A stretch of 64,000 bases of DNA from positions 1 through 64,000 of the forward strand of contig JBGCCY010000023.1 in the NCBI GenBank assembly GCA_045104975.1. Reading direction: 5' to 3'. Source of the DNA: CAJQQY01 sp045104975. GTDB taxonomy: Bacteria > Bacteroidota > Bacteroidia > Chitinophagales > Saprospiraceae. The position numbers and the translations under genes are program-made. This document shows, one piece after another, positions 26,018 through 36,081 of the stretch. The notes under the pieces were generated by a model that did not search any database, was not told the DNA's origin, and worked only from the letters and a program-made list of their open reading frames with translations. Numbering within the stretch: position 1 is the stretch's first letter; each line of letters opens with the position of its first letter.

Positions 26018-28837
26018 CTATTTCTTAATAATTTTCCCAGTAGCAACAATCTCCCCTTCATCTTCAATCGTGAAGAAATAAATATTACTTTCTAATCCAT
26101 TTTTAGAGATCGTAAAGAAATTATTTTCAGCACCCAACTCTTTGACCAGTTGCCCACTAAGATTATAAAGTTTCAAACGACCGTTGTTCAATATTTTCCC
26201 CTTAACCTCAATCGTAGATTTTTCCATAAATGGATTTGGAAATACATTACATATAATTCCTTGATTATCTTTTGAGTCAGGAATTGGGTCAATGCTAACC
26301 ATCAGTAACTCTTCTCCTAAAGTGTGCAGAGTTTCATTAGTGATTATTGGCGCATTAAAATCAAAATAAATAGCGGCCTGATTATTAACTATTGTTCCCA
26401 ACGGAAGTTCAAGCTTTGGTGATATTTTGAATTTCACGAAACCATTTGATTCAATCAAATTCACATTACTATCTGGTAACATTATATTTTCAAAATTAAA
26501 AATAAGCGTTCTATCATCCATGATACTAAATTGATAAGGATGGCTAGATACTCCTGTTCTTAAAGTTGCCATATCCAATTTTTCACTCAACTCATCTTTA
26601 ATCACAACTTGAAAAGCAGTATCTGTTCCTGTATTTTGAAATCTAATTAGATACTCTATTTCTTGATTAAGACCAATAATATTTTCATCACTATGACCTA
26701 GTGGAAATCCAGTTTTATCATTAGGATCAAAAGAACCTATGTTTTGTCTACAATCAATATCGATGTATGGATTACCATCGTTTTGATCAAAAATATTGAC
26801 AAACCCAAACGTAAATAAATTACTAGAAGCTCCACAATTTTCCACACTTATACTAGGCATATTCACACCAGGGTGATTCGGTTCTTGTTGCGCTTCCAAT
26901 CTAAAAGTGCTACCGTTAGTTGGTACAAAAACAATTTTTGTTTCATTGACATCTAGTTCAAAGTCATCTTGAAATAAAACCACATCATCTTCCACAATAA
27001 TATAATTTAATCCAGGTTGAGTAGGCGCAGTTCCTACATTTTCTAAAATAAACTGAATCGAATCTCCAATACATAATGCATCAACTTCAATACTTGCTCC
27101 AGACCAATTTTGAGTAGGAATACAAATAGAGTCAGGGTAAATATGTGCTTCAATACAATGAGTAGCTCCGATAGGAATCGAATCACAATTGCTAGCATCT
27201 CCTAGGTTAAAATAAATTTCAAAATCATTACAATCACCAATCTCTAAATCATTTAGCAAAAAAGTTAGCGTGTCACCAGACTGAATAGGAACTCCAGGAA
27301 GAGAACTACCTGTATAATCCATCAAAGGATCCAACACCAAATCAATCGAAACATCTTCCGCCAACTGTGTCCCTATATTACAATATTGAACATTATAAGT
27401 ATTCTCGACACATCTCCTTAAAACATTAGTTCCAATCGATACATCTAATACTGGACATTCGACCAATGGTTTTGCAAATATATTTTGACAGATCGTATCT
27501 CCACTTTGAAGATCAATCGTGAACACCGAATCACATAGTCCCCAATAAGTTGAAAATGGAAATGTGCTTAATTCATACTCCCCTGTGTCTACCAAAAATT
27601 CAAATTCACCATTGGAATTTGTCGTCGTCACATATTCATCATCTCCTTTCGAAGCTTTTATCAACCAATTCATCAATTGCTGCTCACCATTATCTAGCAC
27701 ACAGTTTTCATTTTCATCCAAGACGACCGCACCTTTTATTAAGTTTTTATAACTATACCCTAAGCTATCTATCTTTATCAAATAACCATTAAAACTATTC
27801 CCAGGCACCGATACATTCCCTGCCAAATAATAAGTATTATCATCTACCACCATAAAGTTTTGAAAAAATTCACTTCCACTTTGACCATATTTTCGTAACC
27901 AAACTTCATTACCTGATGCGTCTAATTTCAATAAAGCCAAATCATTATCAAACGTCAAATTATTCCTCACCACACCTGCTAGCAAAATACTTCCATCAGA
28001 TAATTCATTGACCATCGGATGAAAAGACGAATAATTGGTAAGGTTGAATTGAGGATTTGACACTGTACTAAGCAAAGTCCCACCACTACTTATTGTTAAT
28101 AATTCTGAAGTATATTTACTCACCGCAGGATTCCATCTTTGGGCAGTAATTAGTAAGTTACCCGATGCCAATTCAGTTATATTATTGAAATATAAATTCG
28201 CTCCTGAGATAGAATCATCTGTCCATAAAATATTTCCCAATGCATCTAACCGCCCAATTCTTTTCAATCCAAAAACAATAATTTCATTATTCTCTGCCAA
28301 TGAAATTTCTCTAATACTCGCCAGTTCATTATTCGTATAAGTTTGCTCCCAAATAGTATTATTGTCAGCATCTATTTTCCGAAGTGAGTTATTGGTCAAA
28401 ACGAAAACATCTCCATTTCCAGCATCGGCAATAGCTCCAATACTTTGATCCGCATCATACACATCCCAAACCAAAACACCCTCCTGAGTATATTTCTTAA
28501 AGGATTGAAAATAGGGCAAACCTGAATCATAATTAGTGACTAGTAGAAAACTAGAATCTTCTTTTGATTGCAACATTGATTCATGCCACGCCCCACCACT
28601 ATCTATATTAAAATAAGTTTCCTCTTCCACCCAAACGATATTTCCCAAGGCATCCACTTTCGTAATTCGAGAAATAATAGAATCAACCGCTTGCAAAGTC
28701 GTCGCCACAATAACTCCCCCATCATTAGATGGAGTTGATACTTGAATCCCTTCGCTCAGGTCTCGCTCCCACCCTTGTGCAACAATAAAAGTTAGAGAAA
28801 AAAGCGACACATAAATCAGTAATATTATCTTTTTCAT
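26018..28837 (-). CDS. Large T9SS type A cargo with propeller and DUF11-like adhesive domains
   Basis: The 939-residue product begins with a signal peptide (MKKIILLIYVSLFSLTFIVAQG). Residues about 30-370 are propeller-like (DALGNIVWVEEE, SSGGTLLSTVSNP, DASGNEVWLRKYG). A carboxypeptidase-regulatory-like strand domain (KGAVVLDENENCVLDNGEQ) comes next. Then come CARDB/DUF11-like modules (CVENTYNVQYCNIGTQLAEDV) and the motif SFDPNDKTGFP...EYLIRFQNTGTDTAFQVVIKD, seen in many Bacteroidota surface proteins. The last 80 residues (NVFPNPFMEKSTIEV...GKIIKK) are a T9SS sorting tail. A surface structural or adhesive role is inferred. Confidence 0.85.
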   Translation of the reverse strand: MKKIILLIYVSLFSLTFIVAQGWERDLSEGIQVSTPSNDGGVIVATTLQAVDSIISRITKVDALGNIVWVEEETYFNIDSGGAWHESMLQSKEDSSFLLVTNYDSGLPYFQSFKKYTQEGVLVWDVYDADQSIGAIADAGNGDVFVLTNNSLRKIDADNNTIWEQTYTNNELASIREISLAENNEIIVFGLKRIGRLDALGNILWTDDSISGANLYFNNITELASGNLLITAQRWNPAVSKYTSELLTISSGGTLLSTVSNPQFNLTNYSSFHPMVNELSDGSILLAGVVRNNLTFDNDLALLKLDASGNEVWLRKYGQSGSEFFQNFMVVDDNTYYLAGNVSVPGNSFNGYLIKIDSLGYSYKNLIKGAVVLDENENCVLDNGEQQLMNWLIKASKGDDEYVTTTNSNGEFEFLVDTGEYELSTFPFSTYWGLCDSVFTIDLQSGDTICQNIFAKPLVECPVLDVSIGTNVLRRCVENTYNVQYCNIGTQLAEDVSIDLVLDPLMDYTGSSLPGVPIQSGDTLTFLLNDLEIGDCNDFEIYFNLGDASNCDSIPIGATHCIEAHIYPDSICIPTQNWSGASIEVDALCIGDSIQFILENVGTAPTQPGLNYIIVEDDVVLFQDDFELDVNETKIVFVPTNGSTFRLEAQQEPNHPGVNMPSISVENCGASSNLFTFGFVNIFDQNDGNPYIDIDCRQNIGSFDPNDKTGFPLGHSDENIIGLNQEIEYLIRFQNTGTDTAFQVVIKDELSEKLDMATLRTGVSSHPYQFSIMDDRTLIFNFENIMLPDSNVNLIESNGFVKFKISPKLELPLGTIVNNQAAIYFDFNAPIITNETLHTLGEELLMVSIDPIPDSKDNQGIICNVFPNPFMEKSTIEVKGKILNNGRLKLYNLSGQLVKELGAENNFFTISKNGLESNIYFFTIEDEGEIVATGKIIKK

Positions 28838-29050
28838 ATTTGTTTAATTTTCCAAATTCTAAGAGATCATCATAAATATTAACCATGACTTAGAACTCAA
28901 TAAGTTTTAATATTAATTATGATTCAAAAATCGGAAGTAATGTTTGCTATTTCAACAACATTATTTTACATTTATCGAACTTACTGAAACGTAACTAACT
29001 GACAATCAAATACTTATTTTTAAAAACATCGAAATTTTTGATCAAAACTA

Positions 29051-30490
29051 ATGGAAAAAAGTAATCTAGTTTACACTTTAAAGAGGTTTTCTAGCAAAGA
29101 TTGGCGAGCTGTCAAAAAATTTGTTAGATCTCCCTACTTCAATTCCAGAAATGATGTGATCTTATTATATGATTTTTTAGAAAAAAAATACAAACGTACT
29201 GATTATAATAGGCTTGATAAAGAGGCGATGTTTAAAGCCATTTATCCAACCGAAAAATTTGATGAAAAGAAATTACGGCACTTGATGTCCTATTTATCTG
29301 CACTAATCAAAAAGTATTTTTCCGTTGAACATTTCCAATCAAAAACTATTACCCAACAGAAATTTCTATGTGAAAATTTAGAACGAAGAGGATTTAAACG
29401 CCTTCTTCAAAAAGAATTAAAAAACGCTTTAGAATTAGTCGAAAAAGAAAAACAGAAAAATGCTAATCTGTATTTATCTCGATATGAAATTGTGTCTATG
29501 GTTTCTAATTTTTCGATAGAAGGGACCAGAAAGAAAAAGAAAAATTTTCAATCCTTAGAACAAAACATCAGCCTAGCTTTTGTGATCAAGTTTTTGAAAT
29601 TAGGTTGTGAAATACAATCGCATCAAACTTTGACTAAGGAGAATTATGATTTAAAGTTATTTCCTAAAATTCTAAACTTATTAAAAGAAGGGCAGTTTTT
29701 AGATACGCCAATAGTTGAACTCTATTTTAATTGCTACATGGCCAATGATTATTTAGAGCAAAATAATATCTCCAATTCTGAAAAACATTTTTTCAATTTT
29801 AAAAAATCATTAGAAAAAAACTGGTCAACCATCACCTCTCTGGAAGTTTGGGAAATATGTATGATTGCGATCAACTATTGCATCAAAAGACTCAACTCAG
29901 GAAATAAATCTTTTATTCGGGAGGCGTTTGAACTGTATCGATTTGGTCTCGAAAATAAATTCATTTTTAGAGAAGGTATTCTATCGACTTACTCTTACAA
30001 AAATTTCTCCCGACTTGGGATTGCTTTAAATGAAAATGCTTGGGTGGAAATTTTTCTAAAAGAAAACAAAAAATACTTACCTGCTAGAGAAAAGGAAAAT
30101 ACTTGGAGATACAATTTAGCTTACTTTTATTTCCAGCAAAATAATTATTCTGCCGCTATGCGATTATTGCTGCAAGTTGAATTTAGCGACACACTTAACA
30201 ACTTGGATGCTCGACGGATTTTATTGAAATGTTATTTTGAGTTGAAAGAGTATGATGCATTGGATTCTCTCTTCAATAGTTTTTCCAGATATATTTATCG
30301 ACAGAAAGAAATCGGTTACCATAAAGAGAATTATTTGAATTTAATTCGAATCGTAAAAAAGATTATCTACTTACCTGTAGCTGAGAAGAAAAATATTCAC
30401 CACATCAAAGACGAAGTTATTCAAATGAATAATCTAGTAGAACGAGAATGGCTTTTGGCAAAAATTGAGGAATTGATCAATGAAGTATGA
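29051..30490 (+). CDS. Helical protein of unknown function
   Basis: The 479-residue cytosolic product (no signal, no membrane helix) is rich in Lys, Leu and Phe and almost entirely helical. It begins KRFSSKDWRAVKKFVRSPYFNSRNDVILLYDFLEKKY, which I associate with an unnamed family in Bacteroidota. Later segments look like degenerate TPR pairs (NLAYFYFQQNNYSAAMRLLLQVEF, DARRILLKCYFELKEYDALDSLF). No catalytic motif is visible. It is followed 64 bases later by the rhomboid gene on the same strand and may share a transcript with it. Confidence 0.75.
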   Translation: MEKSNLVYTLKRFSSKDWRAVKKFVRSPYFNSRNDVILLYDFLEKKYKRTDYNRLDKEAMFKAIYPTEKFDEKKLRHLMSYLSALIKKYFSVEHFQSKTITQQKFLCENLERRGFKRLLQKELKNALELVEKEKQKNANLYLSRYEIVSMVSNFSIEGTRKKKKNFQSLEQNISLAFVIKFLKLGCEIQSHQTLTKENYDLKLFPKILNLLKEGQFLDTPIVELYFNCYMANDYLEQNNISNSEKHFFNFKKSLEKNWSTITSLEVWEICMIAINYCIKRLNSGNKSFIREAFELYRFGLENKFIFREGILSTYSYKNFSRLGIALNENAWVEIFLKENKKYLPAREKENTWRYNLAYFYFQQNNYSAAMRLLLQVEFSDTLNNLDARRILLKCYFELKEYDALDSLFNSFSRYIYRQKEIGYHKENYLNLIRIVKKIIYLPVAEKKNIHHIKDEVIQMNNLVEREWLLAKIEELINEV

Positions 30491-30554
30491 CATTTGAAAA
30501 CATCAATAATCTTTTGATGAAATAACCAATCAGGAAAGAATACGTAATAAAATT

Positions 30555-32114
30555 GTGAAAGGAATTAATCCAAAAATTATACATGTTTTTATACCGTTTG
30601 TGATAGTCACACTAGTCACCATCATTGGGTATTCTATCATCAGATGGTTACTGGAAATCAAACTTGGATTTTTGCCAATTCAAGATACTTGGTTGGACTT
30701 TATGTTTCCACTCTTCTTTTCCTATCTAGCTGTTTCAATTTGTTTGAACAAGAGAATCCAGATCTTGGATATTCATAATAAGAAAAAAGACCACAGCTTT
30801 AATTATAAATTAGCACTGGTGGTATTGATAACCGTTCCTTTTATCATTTCGCAACATTACATTTCGAGTGCCTCCTATGACTTAAATCATCTTGATTCAC
30901 CTGCGGAAATTCAAAATTTAAAAAATGAAAAGTTTTTCAAAATAGATCAATTCAATATTGATCAACAAAAATGTATTTCCTATGTAACCTCAACCATTAC
31001 TGGAAAGTACAATGACGATTTAAATTTCAAACTATATTATGCCTGCCCATTTGAAGAAACGAATGCCTCTGTTTTTTACGGGATAAAATACTACAAACAA
31101 ATTGATAACGATTTTACGGATATCCAAAAGCAAGCAGAGTATGAAGATTTCTTAACTGAATCTCAAACCAAATTTGTACAAGTAGATTTTAAAAAAGCTG
31201 ACTATTTTAAAAAAGAATCTTACTCCAATAATCTGAAAAATTATGAAGCAGCCATTCTTGAAAAATTTCCAAATATTAATCTAGAAAATCAAATTATCCT
31301 AACTCCCGAAAATGGTTCTTTTGTAAACAGAAATGATGGTTCCTTCAAATGGTTCTTTATTATGCTCGGAATTGCATTTTTTATTTACGCTTTGATGGTT
31401 GCCATCCCTAAGCTTAATAAAGGAGGGTTGAAAGCATTTCACAACAACAAAAATCTTTACGAGAGTAGTTTTCCCTTTTTTCTAAATCTATTAATACCTA
31501 TAGGAAAAAGCAAAGGGCTATCACTTTTACTATTATGTAATTGTATTGTTTTTTTCATCATGATCTGCTCAGGGATAGACTTCCTTTATCCTTCCCCACA
31601 AGAACTTTTTGAATTTGGTGGCAAGACAAAAGACAGCATACTACAAGGAGAATATTGGCGATTATTTACTGCCATGTTTATACATCGAGGAGCAACTCAT
31701 TTATTTTCAAATCTTGTTGCCCTAGCTATTGCAGGCTTCTTCTTAGAACCAATTCTTAAATCTTTTAAATTTGTAACAATATATTTACTGTGTGGAATAA
31801 TTTCAGGAATAGCAAGTATTTATTGGTATCCAACTGCAGTTTCGATTGGTGCATCAGGTGCCATCAGCGGTCTCTTTGGTATGTTGGTTCTTTTTAATTT
31901 TATAAAAATATTTGATAACAGTATGACTTCCATCATTTGGATGATATTTTTTACGCTGCTTTCCTTAATGATATTTTCTGCCTTTGTAATGAATAATATT
32001 AGTCATGCTGCTCATATTATTGGGTTCGTTTCGGGTTGCTTCGTGGGGCTTTTATTGACTTTAGTTCAAGGGAATGTCTTAAAGAAAGAAGCAAGACTTC
32101 ATTTTGATTTTTAG
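30555..32114 (+). CDS. Rhomboid-family intramembrane serine protease with large N-terminal domain
   Basis: The 519-residue protein starts at GTG 30555. Two to three N-terminal helices (12-35, 50-65, 85-100) precede an extramembrane region of about 160 residues. The rhomboid core lies at about 320-505. It has GEYWRLFTAMFIHRGATHLFSN (with the HxxxN pair His382/Asn386), the catalytic Ser434 in SIGASGAISGLFG, and His487 in NISHAAHIIGFVSG. The Ser-His dyad is intact, so protease activity is expected, cleaving membrane-anchored substrates within the bilayer. The extra N-terminal domain is larger than in GlpG-type rhomboids and may select substrates; its fold was not recognised. Confidence 0.9.
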   Translation: MKGINPKIIHVFIPFVIVTLVTIIGYSIIRWLLEIKLGFLPIQDTWLDFMFPLFFSYLAVSICLNKRIQILDIHNKKKDHSFNYKLALVVLITVPFIISQHYISSASYDLNHLDSPAEIQNLKNEKFFKIDQFNIDQQKCISYVTSTITGKYNDDLNFKLYYACPFEETNASVFYGIKYYKQIDNDFTDIQKQAEYEDFLTESQTKFVQVDFKKADYFKKESYSNNLKNYEAAILEKFPNINLENQIILTPENGSFVNRNDGSFKWFFIMLGIAFFIYALMVAIPKLNKGGLKAFHNNKNLYESSFPFFLNLLIPIGKSKGLSLLLLCNCIVFFIMICSGIDFLYPSPQELFEFGGKTKDSILQGEYWRLFTAMFIHRGATHLFSNLVALAIAGFFLEPILKSFKFVTIYLLCGIISGIASIYWYPTAVSIGASGAISGLFGMLVLFNFIKIFDNSMTSIIWMIFFTLLSLMIFSAFVMNNISHAAHIIGFVSGCFVGLLLTLVQGNVLKKEARLHFDF

Positions 32115-32230
32115 TAAAACAAGAATAGTTTTAAATCTACCCATCTCAACCACTTATCCCTAGCGAATTTCAAAACAAACATTAGGAAAAAGTTAACCAT
32201 TAACTGTTCAGCATTAATCGTTAAAATGCT

Positions 32231-32238
32231 TATTTTTG
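32231..32238 (+). promoter_or_regulatory. Probable -7 box for metF
   Basis: TATTTTTG is a perfect TAnnTTTG match 44 bases before the ATG at 32283. Just upstream is a small imperfect palindrome of TTAACCATTAACTG type (32193-32226). Confidence 0.5.
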
Positions 32239-32282
32239 CACCTTCAAAAAAACACATCACATTTTTATCATAATTTTTTACA

Positions 32283-33239
32283 ATGAAAGTAACGGAATAT
32301 TTTGAGAAGGCGAATGGACAAACTTTAATTTCATTCGAGGTTTTACCGCCCCTCAAAGGAGGAAGTATGAAAGCCATTTTTGATGTTCTAGATCCTCTGA
32401 TGGAATTCAAACCACCATTTATTGATGTAACTTATCACCGAGAAGATTTTATTTATAAGCAACGAGAAAGTGGTTATTATGAAAAAGCGGCCATTCGAAA
32501 ACGCCCTGGGACGGTAGGAATTTGTGCTGCGATCATGCATCGATACGGAGTGGATGCGGTGCCACATTTGTTGTGTGGTGGATTTACCAAAGAAGATACC
32601 GAGAATGCTTTAATTGATTTAAATTTTTTAAATATCAATAATGTTTTGGCGTTGAGAGGAGATGCTCGGAAGTTTGATGGGAAATTTATTGGCGAACCAG
32701 ACGGACATAAGTTTGCACTCGATTTAGTTAAACAAATCGAGAATATAAACAATGGAAATTACCTCGATAAAAATATCGAAAATGGGGTTCCTACTGATTT
32801 CTGTATCGGCATCGCTGGTTATCCTGAGAAACATTTTGAATCACCAAACTTAGCAACTGATTTAGCATTTACTAAACAAAAAGTAGATGCCGGAGCAGAT
32901 TACATTGTGACCCAAATGTTTTTTGACAATGAAAAATATTTTGAATATGTGGCTGCCTGTCGTGCGATGGGAATTAATGTTCCAATTGTTCCAGGACTAA
33001 AACCATTGACCAAACAATATCAGCTCAACTCAATTCCTCGACTCTTTTATATCAATATGCCAGAAGCATTATCCAAAGAAATGATGAAAGCAAAAGATGC
33101 TAATTCTCGAAAAGAAGTCGGTATCGAATGGTTGATTACCCAGTCAAAAGAGTTAAAAGCAAAAGGTGCCCCTTGCCTACATTATTACACAATGGGTGAT
33201 GTGGAAACAATTCGAAGAGTAGCAGAAGCAGTTTATTAA
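32283..33239 (+). CDS. metF: Methylenetetrahydrofolate reductase
   Basis: The 318-residue TIM-barrel flavoenzyme shows the family landmarks: SFEVLPPLKGGS near the N-terminus (the Glu is the acid catalyst), FIDVTYHRED, NVLALRGDARK (folate and FAD contacts), GIAGYPEKHFESPN, and DAGADYIVTQMFFDNEKY. It reduces 5,10-methylene-THF to 5-methyl-THF for methionine synthesis. Length agrees with bacterial MetF. The gene stands alone with its own -7 box; no methionine-synthase gene or riboswitch was seen nearby. Confidence 0.95.
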   Translation: MKVTEYFEKANGQTLISFEVLPPLKGGSMKAIFDVLDPLMEFKPPFIDVTYHREDFIYKQRESGYYEKAAIRKRPGTVGICAAIMHRYGVDAVPHLLCGGFTKEDTENALIDLNFLNINNVLALRGDARKFDGKFIGEPDGHKFALDLVKQIENINNGNYLDKNIENGVPTDFCIGIAGYPEKHFESPNLATDLAFTKQKVDAGADYIVTQMFFDNEKYFEYVAACRAMGINVPIVPGLKPLTKQYQLNSIPRLFYINMPEALSKEMMKAKDANSRKEVGIEWLITQSKELKAKGAPCLHYYTMGDVETIRRVAEAVY

Positions 33240-33274
33240 TTTTTGAATATCGAATAACAAACATATCATCTTAA

Positions 33275-33323
33275 AACCGTCAACGAAGCGGTCATCAACC
33301 GTCTATCGTCAACCGTTTTTTTA
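33275..33323. repeat. Intergenic AACCGTC repeat cluster
   Basis: Three copies of an AACCGTC-like word surround AACGAAGCGGTC and end in a T-run, so it may terminate metF. The CGAAGCGGT core recurs in the palindrome at 56191 (as GCGAAGCGGT) and a similar AGCGAAGCG lies in that at 50681. Confidence 0.5.
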
Positions 33324-33370
33324 TCAGAAAAATTTATATTATTTTTAGTTTTGAAAAAAAAAATCGGAAC

Positions 33371-34330
33371 ATGAAAATAATCAAGCAATTAAAAAAAGCA
33401 TCTATGAGCAATAATAAAAAAGTTAAAAAAAATCTCGCAAAAAAGATTGATAAGAAAATTTTAAAAGCTTTAAAGCAACGTTTCCGCAAAGCAAAAAAAG
33501 AAATGCAGGAAGCGAAAAATGCATATAAAACAGCTAAAGAATTCTTTGAAAAAAATCAATCTGATAAAAAAGCAAAGAAAAAAAGCAAATCTGCTCTTAA
33601 AGCGAAAAAAGCAAATCCGCCGAAAACAAAAAAAACGGCAGCAAAAAAAGTGGCAACACCAAAGAAGCCAGAGAGTAACGCTCGAGTAACTACTCTTGGA
33701 AAACTCGAACCAACTTCTCCTAAAAAAACAATCAAACGTTTACCGAAGCCACTAAGAATTAAAAAATCAAAAGCAGCAGCTAAAAAGAAAAAGACAACTT
33801 TACCTAAAAAAGTAGCCGTAAAAAAAAGAGTATTAAAAGTAATTGAACCTGCTCCTCAAAAAGCAAGTCCAACTGTAAAACCTGATACAAAAAAACCAGT
33901 TGCGAATAAGCCTACTCCTAAAAAAGTAGTTACTGCTCCAAAACCAGCTGCTAAAGAATCTACCCCAACAACAAAAACTACTGTTAAAAAACCAGCTGCT
34001 AAAAAAACTGTTCCCACTCGAAAGCCTGCTGCTAAAAAAGCACCAGCGACGAGTAAGCCTATTATCACTAAAACTCAAATGGAAAATTTGAAGATCGTGG
34101 AAGGTATCGGACCAGCCATTGAAAGAATACTAAAATCTAAAGGAATCAATACTGTTGCAGATTTATCCAAAGCAAGAATTGGCGTTCTTAGAAATATTTT
34201 GGAAGAAGCAGGTAGTCGATTTAGAATCCACAAACCTGATACTTGGGCTCGTCAAGCAAAACTTGCTGCAGGAGGTAAATTTGCCGAACTGAAAGAGTGG
34301 CAAAAAGAATTGAATGGAGGCAAGAAATAG
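33371..34330 (+). CDS. Lys/Ala-rich histone-H1-like protein with C-terminal helix-hairpin-helix domain
   Basis: Residues 1-235 of 319 are dominated by Lys, Ala, Pro and Thr, with H1-like words (KKPAAKKTVPTRKPAAKKAPA, AAKKKKTTLPKKVAVKK) and a basic helix (KQRFRKAKKEMQEAKNAYKTA). This resembles bacterial histone-H1-like DNA-binding tails. Residues about 236-319 (ENLKIVEGIGPAIERILKSKGINTVADLSKA...) form a helix-hairpin-helix domain of the kind that contacts DNA or RNA. Similar HHH tails extend some Bacteroidota ribosomal proteins. A nucleoid-associated role is inferred. Start may instead be the ATG at 33404 (MSNNKK). Confidence 0.8.
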   Translation: MKIIKQLKKASMSNNKKVKKNLAKKIDKKILKALKQRFRKAKKEMQEAKNAYKTAKEFFEKNQSDKKAKKKSKSALKAKKANPPKTKKTAAKKVATPKKPESNARVTTLGKLEPTSPKKTIKRLPKPLRIKKSKAAAKKKKTTLPKKVAVKKRVLKVIEPAPQKASPTVKPDTKKPVANKPTPKKVVTAPKPAAKESTPTTKTTVKKPAAKKTVPTRKPAAKKAPATSKPIITKTQMENLKIVEGIGPAIERILKSKGINTVADLSKARIGVLRNILEEAGSRFRIHKPDTWARQAKLAAGGKFAELKEWQKELNGGKK

Positions 34331-34337
34331 CAGTAGG

Positions 34338-34396
34338 CAGTTTTCAGTATGCAATTGGCAACTGCGTACTGAAAACTGAAAACTGAAAACTGTTTT
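34338..34396. terminator. Hairpin with trailing AAAACTG repeats
   Basis: CAGTTTTCAGTA (34338-34349) pairs perfectly with TACTGAAAACTG (34367-34378). Two more AAAACTG copies follow directly, then TTTT. It begins a few bases after the stop at 34330 and can terminate the H1-like gene. Confidence 0.65.
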
Positions 34397-34461
34397 AGTA
34401 TTAAAAATAGAAAACATCACTCACGCCCGTTAATCTATTTCAAAAACCTAAGACAAAAATT

Positions 34462-35817
34462 ATGTACCCCAAATACCTCCTTACACTTACCTTTTCTATC
34501 TTTTTTCTCCTTACACTTCCTGCACAATGGCAACCTTCAGGACTTGATTTACTTCCTGATACTCAGCGAGTAGCTTCTATCTCTGTTTTAAATGAAGATG
34601 TCGTTTGGGGAATTTCTTATTATGATCGAACGCCAGCTCCTGTTCCTAGCACAACAATTCCTTGGGTTTTTCACACTAAAGATAGTGGCGAAGCATGGGA
34701 GGTCTATTCAATTCTAGAAGCCGAAGGTCGAATTTGTCAAGATATTTTTGGTGTCAATGATAGCACCGCTTGGATTACGACAAATGGATTGACTTCTGAT
34801 AGCCTTCGAGGTTTATTTAAAACTATCGATGGAGGAAAATCATGGACTGAAAAATTTGATGGCGCAGCAGGAGGCGGATTTATTCATTTTTTTGACGACA
34901 CAAGTGGTATCGCAATTCATGACCAATTTATGATTCATACTATTGATGGAGGGGAAAACTGGGAAAACCTTTCCCCTCTGGAACTTCCTCTTGGCGTTTC
35001 TGAAACATCATTATATACCGCAGCCAATAATGCATTAGCTACCGTTGGAGATACACTTTGGTTTGGAACTACTCGAGGTCATGTCCTCCGAAGTCATAAT
35101 CGAGGAATAGATTGGGAGGTACTCGAAACTCCTTTTGAAAATAAAGATGTGATCTTTTCTACTGCCTTTCGGAATTCACAGGAAGGAATGATTATTTCTT
35201 ATGCCTCGTTGTTTCAAGATGTGATTTCATTTAGCGATAGTACCAAAATTGCCTTGACTTTTGATGGCGGCGATACTTGGGAATTGGCGGATACTCTTTT
35301 TGATTTTAAGGTAAGTTGCATGACTGCAATTCCTGGATCTGAATTAAAATTCATGGGCGCAACCAATGGACTTTCTACCATCTCAACTGATACTGCTCAG
35401 ACTTGGCAAAACTTTAGTTTTCGACCATACAATGCCGTGGATTTTTTCTCATCTGAATTAGGTTGGGTCGGAAATAGCCAAACTTCTCTAGATTTTCCTG
35501 CTACAATGTATAAATGGGAAGGCATCGTTTCTTCCAATCATACGATTTCCAAAAAAGAATTAAAGATCAATTTTTTCCCAAACCCATTTTCAGAATCTTT
35601 CCAACTTAAAATGGATATCATTGATTTCGAAAAATATAAAAAAGATGATTTGACACTTGATGTCTTTGATATTTTAGGAAAAAAAATCATGAGTAAAAAT
35701 TTAACTTCTGCACAATCCAACATTCAATTTCCTACCACTTCAAATGGAATATATTTTTATGTTTTAAAAACGAAAAACAATATTCTTTCCAATGGAAATT
35801 TAATGTTACATCGTTAA
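34462..35817 (+). CDS. BNR/Asp-box propeller protein with T9SS type A sorting tail
   Basis: The 451-residue product has a signal peptide (MYPKYLLTLTFSIFFLLTLPAQ). At least five Asp-box loops follow (TKDSGEAWEVY, TIDGGKSWTEKF, TIDGGENWENLS, SHNRGIDWEVL, TFDGGDTWELAD), the sialidase/Ycf48-type propeller. No sialidase catalytic Arg triad or Tyr was identified, so enzyme activity is doubtful. The C-terminal INFFPNPFSESFQLKM...GIYFYVLKTKNNILSNGNLMLHR is a T9SS sorting domain. It is a surface or released protein with unknown ligand. Confidence 0.85.
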   Translation: MYPKYLLTLTFSIFFLLTLPAQWQPSGLDLLPDTQRVASISVLNEDVVWGISYYDRTPAPVPSTTIPWVFHTKDSGEAWEVYSILEAEGRICQDIFGVNDSTAWITTNGLTSDSLRGLFKTIDGGKSWTEKFDGAAGGGFIHFFDDTSGIAIHDQFMIHTIDGGENWENLSPLELPLGVSETSLYTAANNALATVGDTLWFGTTRGHVLRSHNRGIDWEVLETPFENKDVIFSTAFRNSQEGMIISYASLFQDVISFSDSTKIALTFDGGDTWELADTLFDFKVSCMTAIPGSELKFMGATNGLSTISTDTAQTWQNFSFRPYNAVDFFSSELGWVGNSQTSLDFPATMYKWEGIVSSNHTISKKELKINFFPNPFSESFQLKMDIIDFEKYKKDDLTLDVFDILGKKIMSKNLTSAQSNIQFPTTSNGIYFYVLKTKNNILSNGNLMLHR

Positions 35818-35873
35818 TTATTGGTTCCAAGAGACTGTTAGTACTTAAATAAATTATTAATACTTTCTAAAAA

Positions 35874-35912
35874 AAAAGGGTGTTAACCCATGTCGATTAA
35901 CACCCCTTTTTT
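35874..35912 (+). terminator. Terminator of the BNR gene
   Basis: GGGTGTTAA (35878-35886) pairs with TTAACACCC (35897-35905), flanked by an A-run before and a T-run after. Confidence 0.85.
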
Positions 35913-36081
35913 TCTCCAAACCTAGATTACATCTCTTTTAATCCTAATATATCCTGTCACAATTACAGACTCTTTTCGCAAAAAAAAATTGCAAAAAAAA
36001 ATAACTTTCCTCAATTATAGACAATCAATCCAAGAATAAACTCAACCTAAAATATTGACTTAAATATTCCAATTAGTTTTT

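Noticed and set aside
34372..34392. Three tandem AAAACTG units as a possible CRISPR or satellite
   Set aside because: The units are too short and have no spacers; they belong to a terminator hairpin.
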